From positions 62,001-126,000 of the forward strand of contig JADDOH010004046.1 of assembly GCA_016648135.1 (NCBI GenBank): a stretch of DNA of 64,000 nucleotides, written 5' to 3'. A program made the position numbers and the translations under genes. This stretch comes from Agrypnia vestita (taxonomy: Eukaryota > Arthropoda > Insecta > Trichoptera > Phryganeidae). The notes below the pieces were generated by a model, which saw only the letters and a list, made by a program, of their open reading frames with translations, did not search any database and had not been told where the DNA came from. Positions 1 to 11,050 of the stretch are shown here, piece by piece (within the stretch, counting starts at the first letter, position 1; each line of letters begins with the position of its first letter).

Positions 1-358
1 AAAACGAAACACTATAAACGATTTAAATTTTTTATTTATTCATAAAGTCACTGGACATTCTATAATTCACGTTAATCGTCACTAGCTTGAATATTTCTCA
101 AAAAATTTCCACTTGTCTCTGGTATGCTGATGCCCTTCGTTTGTATCGCTGAGGTTTGCACTAGAAAAAAGTTATTGCGCGAATTTTTTATATAATATTA
201 TTTTCCCTCAGGCAGCAAAAATGAAAGTTTAAAGGTACCTACATAACTTGTGTTTATCAATTAATAGTTATTTATAAATTGTTCCAGACCCATGTGAAGC
301 CACACAATTAATGGATTGTGTGGAGTTCTTCTCAATTTAGAATTTCGTTACATTATTA

Positions 359-397
<39 letters not shown>

Positions 398-2946
398 TAT
401 ATAATAACATTCATTCTCACTAATTCACGAGATATCATGTAATTAGCTCATTTTTTATGATTTTTGAAGTGTTGAACAAATTAATTTACCTACCAATTTA
501 AGAGTTGTTTCATTTCCCAATTAAAATGACGTATAAATAAAATAATTAGAAAAAACAAGGGACGTAACTGGTTGGAATAAAGTATTGTTTGTAAGAAATA
601 ATTCAATCAACAAAATAATAATATACATTGTATTAAAAAGCAGAAAGATTTCGAGTAATCAAGGCATTATGAACACTCAATAAAGAATGAAGGCAACCTT
701 ACGATGATTTTACGGCCATCAAGTTTCGGAGTTGGGAAACTTTTGTTTTTACTGTGAATTATGTTGATAATTTAGCCCACATTAAAAAACGTACCCGGGG
801 CCGAACTTCGCCAAGGTCAAGCCCGGTAAAGGGGTCGCTTAAGTTTATGCGGAAACTTTTAACTTTCCTCCATCAGCGGAGCATATTTCCGCGTCGCTCG
901 GGACCGCGTGACGTAGCTGCCGAAGACAACCGAGGAAATGAAACGTCCTCGTGGGAGAAATAATGAACGTGTAACGAGACTAAAAAGTGTTCCAATACTG
1001 ATAAATACGAGCGGGAGGGGGTCGGTTCACCCCCGCCTCCCCGAGTTTACCTGTTTGAAAAAGGTTATGTAAAACCTTTCCGATACTTCTTTATGTTCTC
1101 TTCCCTTTCTGTGCCATCCGTATCTTCCTCTCTCGTTGTCTCCTTCTCCTTACCCCTTTCCTCGGGAGGGGTATCCGCGGGAATATCGGAAACGAAACTT
1201 TATACACAGAAGTTTCGGGAATATATGGAACTGGCGATGGCGGGGACTTCATTCGCTTTTTTGTATAAGACGGAATGAACATTTGTATTTAAACGTGTAC
1301 GTGTACAGGGTGGAGGGAGGAACATTAATCTCGTGTTACTACAATTTTAATTCTGGATGTACGTAATGCCTATATTTTTATGATAAAGTTTCGTAATGTA
1401 TGAATCACCGATTATACTCTAAAATCAATACACAGTATGGTCTTTTTTTTTGAAATAGTTGAATAATTATTTATTGTTATTCTTTTTATCAGAAGAAACA
1501 ATTTTACTGACAACGAGAGTACAACAATGAAATACAAACATTGTTAAAACATTGATGAAAACTAAATAATTTAAGAACTGTGATTTGTTAATATAATAAT
1601 TTTAATACTTTGTAGCTAAATTTAGAAAAAAACTTGGATAACAAAATCATAATTTATTATAAAGTTTTAATAAAAATTTGCAAGAATTGAAAAAAGTTAG
1701 CTTGGCCTCTTTTATTTTTAATACTTCTTCTTTGTCAATTTTGATAATTTTTTTACGAATTGTATCCTTTGGACTTCTACTAGTATTCTTATTGATAAAA
1801 AAGAAAAAAAGAAGCATTCAGGGGCTTCTGGAAGGTTCGGAACGTCCTCGAACAATCTAGAAAATTGTGGAAGCTACTCGAGATTTCTAGGCGGGGCGCG
1901 GGGCTAAATACCTCGACACCGCGCGCCAGGCAAGATCAAGTTAAAATTCTGACTAGCGGGTCAAATAATGCGGAGCGATTTCTTTCGTGATAATTTTAGG
2001 GTGTTTCGGGGTAAGTTCTAGTATATAAAAGCGTTTGGTTAACTTTTCCAAATAGTGGTAAATAGGTGACAGTATTTTAAATGGAGAGAATACTGAACCA
2101 ATATATCGTTTACCGTTACTTAAATCTATGCACAATAAAATAATGTAAAAAAATCGACGCTAATTTATTTGAAAATCAAATAATTTGAAATGAATAGAAA
2201 AAATAATCATTTTTCTTAAAAATAATTATTTATTACACATTGATCATTTTTACTATTTTTCTTGGTATACAACCTAGTGACATTGTTGACACTAGGTTCG
2301 ATTTGTTTACAAATATCACGTTGAGCTTATATACAATGTAAAAGTATAATATCTTAATAAATAATTCGCATGTTATTATAAGAATAAGTTTTTATTTAAA
2401 ACATTCGGTTTGTAACGAAATTTGAAAAAAAAACATCTTTGTAAAAATGCGTTGTATTTACGATGGGATTTAATTTTGCAAGAATAAACATTTTGATTGC
2501 AGTATTCACGTGTCTTAAACTCGCACGAGGGAGGACAATATTCTGCTGTGACTAAACTTGCTTTCCTAAAAAACGGGTTTATTCCGTCTGTATTTTTATA
2601 CTCGGTGGCGGCTACAAGCAAATGGACGTAGTTTTAAAAGTATTTTTTTACTAGAATACAAATAAATCATAAAATGACAATGAATCTAAAATATAATATT
2701 ATTAATTGATTTGGTAGTTATTTTTTTTGTTAATTCGAAAAATTAGTTTCCATTTGCATCTGTCGATGGGAAGTTAATTAGTAATAAAACAATAACAACT
2801 GTAAATTATAAATTGTTTCATAAAATATAATATTTTTCAATGCTTAATTATTTACAGTAACAGTTATACTAGTGATGTAGCGTTACCCTAAAGAGTAGAG
2901 AAGAAGAAAAACTAATATTTTCGGAACCTCCCTTAGCCATCTTATC
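1..2946. other. AT-rich non-coding stretch
   Basis: I see no gene here. The stretch is AT-rich with frequent stops in all frames. It holds a TA dinucleotide run near 361-402 and two modestly GC-rich patches at about 780-950 and 1008-1200. The second has C and G runs around 1012-1045. The short open frames in these patches have no recognisable domain. Confidence 0.6.
361..402. repeat. (TA)n microsatellite
   Basis: A nearly uninterrupted TA dinucleotide tract of about 40 bases, with one A-A break near its middle. It is simple-sequence DNA and is likely to vary in length between individuals. Confidence 0.9.
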
Positions 2947-2954
2947 CTCTACTT

Positions 2955-3647
2955 CAGCGGTTCTCAACCTTTTTTTCTTCGGGCCACATACATATGTTTG
3001 CTAAGTTACGCGAGCCACAACATTATACTGATAACTATAACAGATTGATAATAATACTTATTACTTATCAGCCAATTCCAGCTCAAACGTTAACCACAGC
3101 TTATTTCTCTACATGAAATTTATTTTCATCATATCTCTATACTCAAAATACAATAGATTAATAAAGCATACGAAAATATGATATATGAATACCGATTCCT
3201 TATTACGGACGTAACGGGGGACGAAATTATAAAAGTGAAAAAAACGTCCAAATTTGTATAGACCACATTTTGGTGGCAAACCGTAAAGTTTGTACAAAGA
3301 TTATGACTTACTTATTATGTGATTTAATGATACAAAAAAATAGGAATAATATTTATAGATTTCAAAACAGGATTCGACACGCTGGAACACGGGATTTTAC
3401 TTACAGAAATGGATGACTGTGGAATACGAGGATCACTAAAAAAACGGCAAAAAATTACATGACAAACAAAAAACTTACACTCTGTGGTTGAAGTAGCAAA
3501 TTCGTTCTTAAATCATAGAAATCACCGGTTTTAAAATGACAGAAGTATGTATTTTTGTTCGAGATATTCAAAACTTGCAATGGAAGATTTTTGTAATCAC
3601 GTTCCCGATGGTAAATATGCCCGCGGGCCACAGGTTGTGTATGGCTG
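2955..3647 (+). mobile_element. Non-autonomous hAT element with perfect TSD
   Basis: The element is 693 bp long and is flanked by a perfect 8-bp duplication, CTCTACTT, at 2947-2954 and 3648-3655. Its left end reads CAGCGGTTCTCAACCT. The right end, reverse-complemented, reads CAGCCATACACAACCT, so 12 of 16 terminal positions match, including CAGC and CAACCT. Subterminal GGCCAC-type sequence is present on both sides. An 8-bp duplication with CAG-initiated ends is the hallmark of hAT transposons, and the CAGNGGTTCTCAA start is a common hAT terminus. No hAT transposase remains, so movement would have depended on an enzyme supplied elsewhere. The interior contains a reverse-transcriptase scrap described separately. 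Confidence 0.85.
3349..3462 (+). pseudogene. LINE reverse-transcriptase fragment, motif A region
   Basis: Frame +1 from 3349 encodes about 37 residues and ends at a stop at 3460. It contains FIDFKTGFDTLEHGILL followed by CGIRGSL. The D in FIDF followed by FDT..H.ILL is the catalytic motif A region of non-LTR retrotransposon reverse transcriptases, and the GIRG stretch usually follows it in Jockey, CR1 or L2-like enzymes. The piece is far too short to function. It lies wholly inside the hAT element at 2955-3647, so it was either captured by that element or inserted into it. No poly-A tail or target duplication of its own is visible. Confidence 0.65.
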
Positions 3648-3655
3648 CTCTACTT

Positions 3656-3940
3656 GCTCATCTGACTGGCACATACATATGTATTTCAGTGAGACATTGC
3701 TTCCTCTGTTTTTATACTTCACAATTAATTAATAACTAATAACTGATTAATGTAAAGCTGACTTTAAACATAAAAAGTCCATTATTTCTGACACTTAGTA
3801 AGTATTTACATTGATGTGACGTGTATTCCATGTATATGTTAATATGAAAGATTACTTAAAAATCAGATATTAGGTTTCTGCGTATCAGGTATTGGTTTTC
3901 TCTTAAACCTTTGTAAATAAAATTAATGTCTTAATTTACA
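3656..3940. other. AT-rich spacer
   Basis: Spacer between the hAT element and the first antisense SINE. No coding or repeat signal is recognised. Confidence 0.6.
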
Positions 3941-4113
3941 AATAGAGATGCGAATACGGAAAATGTATTAGGTACATTAATAATCCTTCTATTTTTTAAA
4001 GCTCAATTTTTGTGCTATGAAAATAGGACTAATATGCTGGTCTCCTGGAATGGAGCTCGAACCACCAACCAACGCTATATGAAAATCTTAACCACTAGAC
4101 CAACTATCTACTC
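3941..4113 (-). mobile_element. tRNA-derived SINE, family A, copy 1
   Basis: On the minus strand this copy has the family A order: tRNA-like head with box A and box B, then a body with 'tcatagcac' and 'agatgcgaac'-type segments, then an A-rich 3' end. The box B match on the plus strand is 'agctcgaaccacc' near 4054. It differs from the copies at 36571 and 63574 by scattered substitutions, so it is an old insertion. Confidence 0.75.
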
Positions 4114-4900
4114 TTGTACATTGTTTTATTCGAGCAGTAGATAGTTTATAGAAAAAAAATCATACCAGCCTGTTTTTGTGTTATAATGATGAAAAATGAT
4201 GCTGGTTTTAGATTGAGATTAGTTTAACGACAAAAGTTTAGTGTAAAGACAAACATGACATGTGTTGTAATAATACGTGGAATAATAAATTATATGATGT
4301 CATATTCTAGGTACTTTTCAGAGGAAAGTCAGAATTATTGTAAAAGTTTAGTAAAATGCACATACTAATTCGATTGTCTTTCTTAGATGGAAGCGGTTTA
4401 ACTAATATTTATTTCATTTATCTTTCCATGATCATTTTTATTTATGGTTTTTGTGTTTGATAACGGTCTTACAAGCCAAAATAGCTATCATATTTAAAAA
4501 AACACTTAACCTGCAGAACTAAATAATAATATTAATTAAAATTTAATTTACTTCTGAATTTCATTAAAATTACAATGATCAAATAAAAAGTTAATGTGAG
4601 TCTAGTTGAATTTAGACTGTTAATACATAAGTTAAAGCTTATTTAAAATATAAATTTTGTGAAAATTACTTCCAAAAATGAGTCGATTAATGGTTTAATA
4701 TGAGTGATGTTAAAAAAAATATTTGGACGGATTTTAGTAACATAAAAGTAATTGTCTCTTTGAAATATTTTCATAATTTTAGGCTGAATTTTAACTGAAT
4801 ATCATGAATTTTCTTAAATATATTTCGAAACTTCAAATTGTAGTGATGATAATATAATCATTAGTAAGCCTAATATTTTTGTTAAAATAATGGCCGATTC
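4114..4900. other. AT-rich non-coding stretch
   Basis: I find no gene, terminal repeat or tandem array in this interval. The composition is strongly AT-rich. Confidence 0.6.
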
Positions 4901-4903
4901 CCT

Positions 4904-5185
4904 CATCCAGAGTCGCGGACCACCCTGTACTATTTAAAAAGCTGCGTCGCCCAAGTGAAGCCTCTCCTACGTATTTTAACTCATTTCTCTCAAACCGATA
5001 ATTAGAATAGAATGGGACGGACTCGCGTGCCGGAGCGGGATGGGTGCCTCCCCCCCCTCCCCCGGGCGGCTGGGGATGTTTCTCATCTTTGTTTTTCCCT
5101 CCTTTTTCTTATCTCTTAGGCGTGTGTCTCGGGCGAGTTGTCGCTGCGGGTGTCCGAGTGTGGGTGTGCGTGTGCACGTACTCAC
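4904..5185. other. GC-rich island with C runs
   Basis: This island stands out from about 30% GC flanks. It holds a C-run cluster at about 5048-5065, capable of a G-quadruplex on the minus strand. A long pyrimidine tract ending in TTAG at about 5078-5120 resembles a 3' splice site on the plus strand. The frame after it shows no recognisable protein, so I do not call an exon. Confidence 0.4.
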
Positions 5186-5790
5186 ACATGGACACGACTA
5201 CACAATGTACTGCGCAATTGTGTGAACTTCAGTGCATATTTTCGACATATGGCATATAACAATGGATGAATTTTTGAGTGATAGATACAATCATAAAAAC
5301 CGACAAAGTATAATGTCCGATAAAGTAATGCATCAATATTAAAAATCATTCTTTTCAATAGTTAAGATGGCTTATTATGAATATGTAATATATTTGTTAT
5401 ATGGTTATATGAGAGCACTCGCACAAATATTTTTATCTAGTTAAGTATATTATAAGAAATAAATAAAATAAAAATATGGAACTCTATAATATGATGTCCT
5501 TATTTCAGACGTTGATACCAATAGTCAGTCATGTTACAAAACCTTTTTTAGTTTCATATTTGCTGCAGGTACTAATGATCAATTTATACATTGTATAAAC
5601 GAGGGTCTTGTATGATGATTGTACGAACTAAATGAAAAAATTAATTGATGTCATTATTGTGTAAAAATGTTAACTTTAAAAACATTAACTTTCGTTTTTG
5701 TTAACAGAAATTATTTAACATAGCTCACTATTAAAATAAGCGACTCATTTTAATTTACACAAAACTAAACTTTGTACTAAACACACTTAA
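5186..5790. other. AT-rich non-coding stretch
   Basis: No gene or repeat structure is recognised apart from ordinary AT-rich sequence. Confidence 0.6.
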
Positions 5791-5791
5791 A

Positions 5792-6402
5792 GTTAATTAA
5801 GATAAATTATAGAAGTCTCACAGAGACGCAGCTATGCATATGAGAAACGTGTGTGGATTTTTTTATACCATGGCCCAGGGCTCACAACCTGTATGAGCTG
5901 GATAAGTAATTATTCTACACAATGCAACGTTCACCAATTCCATCGTAAGAACATCCACACATTATCAAATTTTGAAAGTTCAATATGTGTTTAAATCTGA
6001 AAATCTTTTAGTGTATTTGAATGGACTATGAGACATCTGTAGTCTTTTCTCATGAACTAGTTATCCATAGATTTTTGCAGCTGGTAATGATAACCTTTGT
6101 ATTTTTTTAAGTGGAGTAATAAACAGTATACTTTTTAATGTATATATGAAATTCTTCCAAATTATTTTAAAATACTATATATATACTGTTATGCACCTGA
6201 AAATATATCAGTATTTTAAATTTTTTCAACTCTTTTCATACACCAGTAAATATTTTTATATTCAGGTATGTTCTAAGAACACAGTTACTGGATTTTTTCC
6301 CCAGATGGAAGATTAATTAATTAAGATAAATAAATAAATTTCACAGAGACGTAGCTATGAATATGAGAAATATGTGTAAATATATGAATATGAGAAACGT
6401 AA
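5792..6402 (+). repeat. Foldback family C, two head-to-tail units
   Basis: Two units start with 'ctcacagagacg'-type sequence, at 5817 and about 6340. Each is preceded by the shared block 'ttaattaagataaat'. Unit 1 carries the family C body: 'gcccagggctcac', 'cgttcaccaattcca' and 'acatccacacattatcaaat'. Unit 2 is cut off soon after its start. The same modules recur at about 19625-20212, 50445-51060 and 57138-57613. The last of these is a complete inverted-repeat element, so this copy is best seen as one arm plus flanking repeat. Confidence 0.7.
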
Positions 6403-6849
6403 AGTTATATTGTCACTACTACAAGAGGAACAATCGCTCTCATCATCATGTTATTGACAATATTAATCATAAAATCAGTCATTAATTACTAGCCTGTTAA
6501 TATGAGGGGCTGCTCCTCTGGAGACTATTGTACTGACATAAAAACCAATTCCAATGTATAGCTATTGTCAAATCTGCAAAAATACTATTTTAAACTATTC
6601 GATTTACTCCATATTTTTGGATAATGTTAAAAAATGGTTCACTTCTTTTTAAGTACCCCTATCATTTGTTTGACAAAAAAATCTATTTTTTTTTTACTCT
6701 GTCTGAAAGTATTTTACAAGTTTTAAGAGAGTAAAACGGAAAAATAATTTTTGCCGATTTGACAGTATACGTAGGGACCTTCGATATGTATGGTACAAAG
6801 TAAAAATTAAATAATTATGTTGCACCACAAAGTACATATATTATATTAA
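6403..6849. other. AT-rich non-coding stretch
   Basis: No gene is seen. The stretch is AT-rich with several homopolymer T runs around 6680-6700. Confidence 0.6.
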
Positions 6850-7010
6850 TAGCCGTATACCCGTGAAAAATCATGGAACATGAAATGGTTCGCGTCTTTG
6901 CTAAGCCCTAGTATTTTTTGCGGTCCACGGAGAGTCAGTGGTAGCAATGTAGCTAGGGTGCCGCGCTGGAATTTGCGCCATGTAATTTTGTTTTTTTTGC
7001 CTTAGCCTTG
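6850..7010 (+). mobile_element. SINE-like repeat, family B, copy 1
   Basis: Shares with 11957-12175 the blocks 'gtgaaaaatca', 'ttcgcgtctt', 'ggtagcaatg' and 'gccgcgctg'. In the second copy these lead into a box B promoter motif. That segment is missing here, so this copy has lost part of its tRNA-like head. Confidence 0.55.
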
Positions 7011-7560
7011 AATACGGGAAGTTACGCATATTTGTGTTTTGTTTCATTTCATTCATATATTGAAATTGTTCAATAAACGATGCACGCAATGCGCACACTG
7101 TCATTATCAATAAATATCAACAAAAATGCGAAATAGTATGAACTAGCGAGGTATACAGATTATTTTAAAAGTTATATAGATAATATTTAATGTGTAAAAA
7201 ACACATTATTTAAAAAAAATGATAAAGATACATACGAGTATAATATTTCTTCACTGCTAGTAAATTAATACATAATACCTACATTTAATCAAATAATGCT
7301 TAAGTTTTAATATCTTTACAGGCAGAATTTAGTAGGAAGCTGTTGCAAATTATGACATATTTTTTTAGTTGTTTTTTGCCCCTCTAAAATTGCACGTCTA
7401 TAGTGCTACAATCAAAGAACAACGGAGGCCCTTCTGGTTTGAAAATAAAGTGTCAAGGACAATTCTGGCACCTAAATCCGGTATTGCAACAGGTACGTGT
7501 AGGCACAGTAGCAATGCAGAAATTCGGTCCTTATTACAACAACCTTTCTTAAACTAGCAT
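7011..7560. other. AT-rich non-coding stretch
   Basis: No gene or repeat is recognised. A slightly higher GC patch at 7370-7540 contains short open frames without recognisable motifs. Confidence 0.5.
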
Positions 7561-7924
7561 TAGATCTAGCCGACTAACTTGAATAGTATGTTTATCGGCA
7601 AGCAGCGACAGATGGACAATGTACCTACCGGCTGATCTAGAGAAGCTAGGGGAGAAGGAACAGATCGAAATGGATTGAAAGAAGTTGGACGCCATCATCC
7701 AGGTATGTAAAGATCTACAAGAGTCAGTAAGTATTTTAGACTTGTGGTGGCCCGAGACACATACACACAGACACCCGTGTAATGAGTTACCGTAGATGCT
7801 GACACATCTACGGTAACTCATTACACGGACAGAGGTTGAGACAAGATTGCTGAGCAAGGCAAATGTAAGCCGGACCGATGACCGAGTACAAAGGCGAGGT
7901 ATAGCAGAGGGCATGGACTATCGG
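7561..7924 (+). pseudogene. Coding-like relic upstream of LTR-like segment
   Basis: In the plus frame around 7636-7790 a protein-like stretch reads DLEKLGEKEQIEMD, then after a stop KKLDAIIQVCKDLQESVSI. It is rich in charged residues and interrupted by one stop. After a perfect hairpin at 7775-7828 a second protein-like stretch covers about 7837-7920. Base composition is more balanced than in the flanks. Its position beside an LTR-like segment suggests a gag-like remnant, but no family motif confirms this. Confidence 0.35.
7775..7828. repeat. Perfect 24-bp hairpin with 6-nt loop
   Basis: The arm at 7775-7798 is the exact reverse complement of 7805-7828, separated by CTGACA. The palindrome breaks abruptly at both outer edges. 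A perfect stem inside otherwise diverged transposon sequence points to a recent local inverted duplication or strong conservation. Confidence 0.9.
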
Positions 7925-8242
7925 TGTGACGAAACACACCTCGCTGATCTAAGCTAAATATCCACACGCGCGGCCGAGTAAAGAGGAAATCATAACACCC
8001 CCGATTCCTTTGTTCTGAATGACTATATAAGCCCGCGCCCGCAGAACAAACCATCTCACTCCAGTGGGGCTTCTCGGATACAGCGGAAGCCCTTGCCGTC
8101 ATACCTTCGAACGTCACGCTTTCAATTGTAATCTTTGTACGCTACTGTATTCTTTATAATTTGTGTTTTGTAATCAAATAAATTCTGTCAAAACATCGCG
8201 ACTTTTACATCAACAACCGCAGCAGAGATCTCCGACTCTACA
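7925..8242 (+). mobile_element. LTR-like segment (probable LTR retrotransposon end)
   Basis: A 318-bp segment starts with TGTGACG and ends with CTCTACA. Internally it has a TATA box (TATATAAG, 8024-8031). About 25-40 bases downstream a CTCACTCCAGT initiator-like sequence follows, and an AATAAA signal lies at 8177-8182. This order (TG, TATA, initiator, polyadenylation signal, CA) is that of an LTR read on the plus strand. TGGTGACG at 8250-8257 could be the start of a primer-binding site, as in many Ty3 or BEL-type elements. I see no second LTR copy and no target duplication in the window, so it may be a truncated or solo LTR. Superfamily unassigned. Confidence 0.55.
8024..8031 (+). promoter_or_regulatory. 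TATA box of the LTR-like segment
   Basis: TATATAAG lies about 100 bases into the LTR-like segment, in GC-rich local context, and is followed at a suitable distance by an initiator-like CTCACTCCAGT. It would drive plus-strand transcription of the retroelement. Confidence 0.5.
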
Positions 8243-9050
8243 AACGGAGTGGTGACGCTTGAGTTCAACTCTATCCAAAACCGGAGGACTCATCCACCTC
8301 CACAGACTCTTTAATTCATACTGCAATTTTATGTTTGGCTAATGGGGATGAAATGAAAAAAATATTTGTATTGAAAAAATTGGTGTAAGAGAATAATATT
8401 TTGGAGGAATGCGAGTACTTCGACAGTACGATGTTGAATAGCACAGATTTCGCTAATGCATACCAATGTTTTAGCGATTCCGATAGCGATGTATCGGTAT
8501 TCAACACATCACTTCACGGATTTCGCAAAAGATCGACTGTCTCCCAAAACAATCATAAGTCAAATGAAAAGAAACATAAAAAAATTCATTCACATAAAAT
8601 CCATTCCATTTCGTAATACTGAATTCTGTAGTTCCTCATTAGATGTGCAGTCAGCTACTTTATGGAGTCAACTATTTGCAGATATCGTATTATCATAGAC
8701 TATAAATATTTAATTTTACCACACCCATCTCCTAATCGTCTCATTACAATTGAGATAGTTCTATCACTATAGTACTGTTTACCGGAAATATGTTAAAATT
8801 GTTAAACTAAATTATGCGCTTGAATGGAAGAAATAAATGTAAGAGTATGTATACAAAAAACGAATAAATAAATAAAATCCGATTTACTTTCTCTCTCAGT
8901 ATTGCTTATGGAGCCTGAAGACTATCAAAAAATGAATAAATAATAACAACGCATTTTACCAACATGTCAGCCATTGCTTTGTCCCGCTCTCATCTCGCCG
9001 AACACCCTTTACCTTTAAATTAAACATGTCAATCTCGAATAGCCGCGCAC
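8243..9050. other. Mixed spacer downstream of LTR
   Basis: Begins with about 70 bases of higher-GC sequence that may be leader of the LTR element, then becomes ordinary AT-rich DNA. An open frame at 8401-8616 is rich in serine, lysine and histidine and has no recognised domain. Confidence 0.45.
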
Positions 9051-9054
9051 AGCC

Positions 9055-9345
9055 CGTAATGAAAACTTTCCGTGCCGGCCGATAGGGGGTGGCGCTCCGC
9101 CCGAGGGGGGCAGCGGGGGAATTAAGACGCGGGGGCACAAAGCTCCTCGCAAGAGTGTAGCGCACATTTCAGCATTTAGCGCGGGTTTTAACCATTTTTA
9201 TGTTTTAATAAATGAGACGGTATTAAATTGGGCAGATATGGAGTGAAGCAGTACGCGCGCGATAAAAGTGGCGGCGACTCCCTCCGGCCGGGGGGCGGAA
9301 GGGTGAAGGGGGCGGAGGAGCGCTGCCCGCCCGCCACCCCCTGTT
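9055..9345. other. GC-rich island with G runs
   Basis: This CpG-rich island contains G clusters at 9101-9120 and about 9286-9320, where several runs of three to six G lie close together. The plus strand could form a G-quadruplex there. No reading frame resembles a known protein. The block may be regulatory. Confidence 0.45.
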
Positions 9346-10012
9346 ATTGTAAGGGATTATTTATTTTATACATTTTAATACGGGGATATTTATAAAGGCA
9401 AGCTGTGACCAGAGGCAGTGATTTTATTTGTAAACCCGAAATCATTTATGATTTTTTACCGCATAAATTTGCTCACTCAGTGAAATGCATATTTATGTAA
9501 ATTTCTGCCGGCTATTTCTGTTAGTCAAGTTTCTAAAAATCTCTGCGATTCGGAAGATTATGGGTTTAGCCTTTTAGAAATTGAGTGCTGTTCATTTTTA
9601 GTAGCATTTACGGAAAGTATAAACATTTTGAATATGTTGTATGGAAAGAGGGTGACCATGCTTACAAATATGTCTTGTGAATTTTTGTAGCACCTCACAA
9701 GAACATATGCATATGATGTCTAACCTCACGAGGTCAGATATCATATGCATTGGTTAGAGGAAAAAATGCGTAAGCTTATAAAATATTTTAAATTCTTTAA
9801 ATGTGTACTCAGTTTCGGTGACCAGTACCTATATTAAGTATGTTGCTATAAACTACTACTCTATATAATTTTTTACATATACTCTTTTTTACTTTCGATA
9901 TCCTATTGTATTCAATAATATTTACTTGTTTTTTCCATGCATATTTAACATCTATATCTACAATTAATTGATTAATTTATTAATATAAATAAAGAATTTT
10001 GTACTCACCATA
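9346..10012. other. AT-rich spacer with small palindrome
   Basis: No gene is seen. An imperfect hairpin lies at 9707-9750: 21-bp arms at 9707-9727 and 9730-9750, two mismatches and a 2-base spacer. Confidence 0.6.
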
Positions 10013-10202
10013 TATTAGGTCCTTACATATGAAATTGACGTTTTACCGTACTGGCAAATTTGATCTCAAATATCTTCTCTTTGGTTAGGAATTCCAAATC
10101 CAAATTTTTACAGCTATTTACTCATGTATTTGTGTTTTGAAAATTATAATTCATTTGTTTTTTCCTCAATTGTTTTTTTCTTTGCGAGACTCAGTTTACA
10201 AA

Positions 10203-10590
10203 ATGAAAAACTTGAAATATCGCGTTATTTACGAGTACGAGTTCCACCGTGGCACCAGTGCTGCAGAAACGGCTCGAAGGATTAATGATGTGTATGGCGA
10301 CGGTGCCGCAAAAGAAAACACAGTGCGTTTTTGGTTCCAACGTTTTCGTTCTGGAAATTTCGACCTGCAGAACAAGCCCCGTGGACGGCCGGAGACCAAA
10401 GTTGATAATGAAGAATTGAAGGCTATTTTGGAAGCGGAATCCATCGCAAACCACATCCGAGTTAGCTACAGGCTGCGGTGTTAGTGATAAAACTGTTTTA
10501 ATCCACTTGAAGCAAATTGGTAAGGTGAAAAAGCTTGAAAGGTGGGTACCTCACGAATTGAGTGAAGCAAATCAACAAACGCGAGTTACT
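10203..10590 (+). pseudogene. Mariner transposase, N-terminal half, frameshifted
   Basis: From ATG 10203 the frame encodes a mariner transposase N-terminus with two helix-turn-helix parts. The first is around RGTSAAETARRINDVYG; the second begins near FWFQRFRSGNF and is followed by the linker NKPRGRPE. Near 10439-10450 one extra A shifts the frame: the track stops at 10482, while the next frame continues as CGVSDKTVLIHLKQIG to about 10590. There an internal deletion joins it to the C-terminal half. This part would bind the terminal repeats. It is broken by at least one frameshift and the deletion. Confidence 0.9.
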
Positions 10591-11050
10591 TGTGAGCGTT
10601 TGGTGGACTAGTGCTGGTGTCGTTCACTACAGCTTTCTTAAATCTGGCCAGACTATTACGGCAGATGTCTATTGTCAGCAACTGCAAACCATGATGGAAA
10701 AGCTAGCTTCTAAACAACCGAGGCTGGTTAATCGCTCTAGGCCACTGCTGCTTCATGATAACGCTAGACCACACACTGCACAACAGACGGCTACCAAATT
10801 AGAGGAGCTTCAATTGGAATGTCTAAGACATCCACCGTACTTTCCGGACCTTGCCCCAACAGATTACCATTTTTTTCGAAATTTGGATAACTTCTTGCAA
10901 AGGAAAAAATTCAACTCCGATGGGGCAGTCCAAACCGCCTTCAAAGATTTTATTGATTCCCTTCCGAATGGTTTTTTTAGTAAAGGGATCGATGAACTAC
11001 CTATGAGATGGCAAAAGTGCATAGATAGCAATGGTACATACTTTGATTAA
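10588..11050 (+). pseudogene. Mariner transposase, C-terminal catalytic half
   Basis: The frame reads LLVSVWWTSAGVVHY, then LLHDNARPHTA and FPDLAPTDYHFF, and ends at a stop at 11048-11050. The aspartates at 10757-10759 (in HDNA) and 10862-10864 (in PTDYH) are separated by 34 residues, the D34D spacing that defines mariner catalytic domains. The first catalytic aspartate, normally in a TxDEKW motif just upstream, is absent because of the internal deletion. The protein cannot be active. The apparent ATG at 10562 is created by the deletion junction and is not a natural start. Confidence 0.92.

Noticed and set aside
7549..8117. Minus-strand genes of 121 and 98 codons
   Set aside because: They run through the LTR-like segment and hairpin antisense to the TATA and polyadenylation signals, and show no domains.
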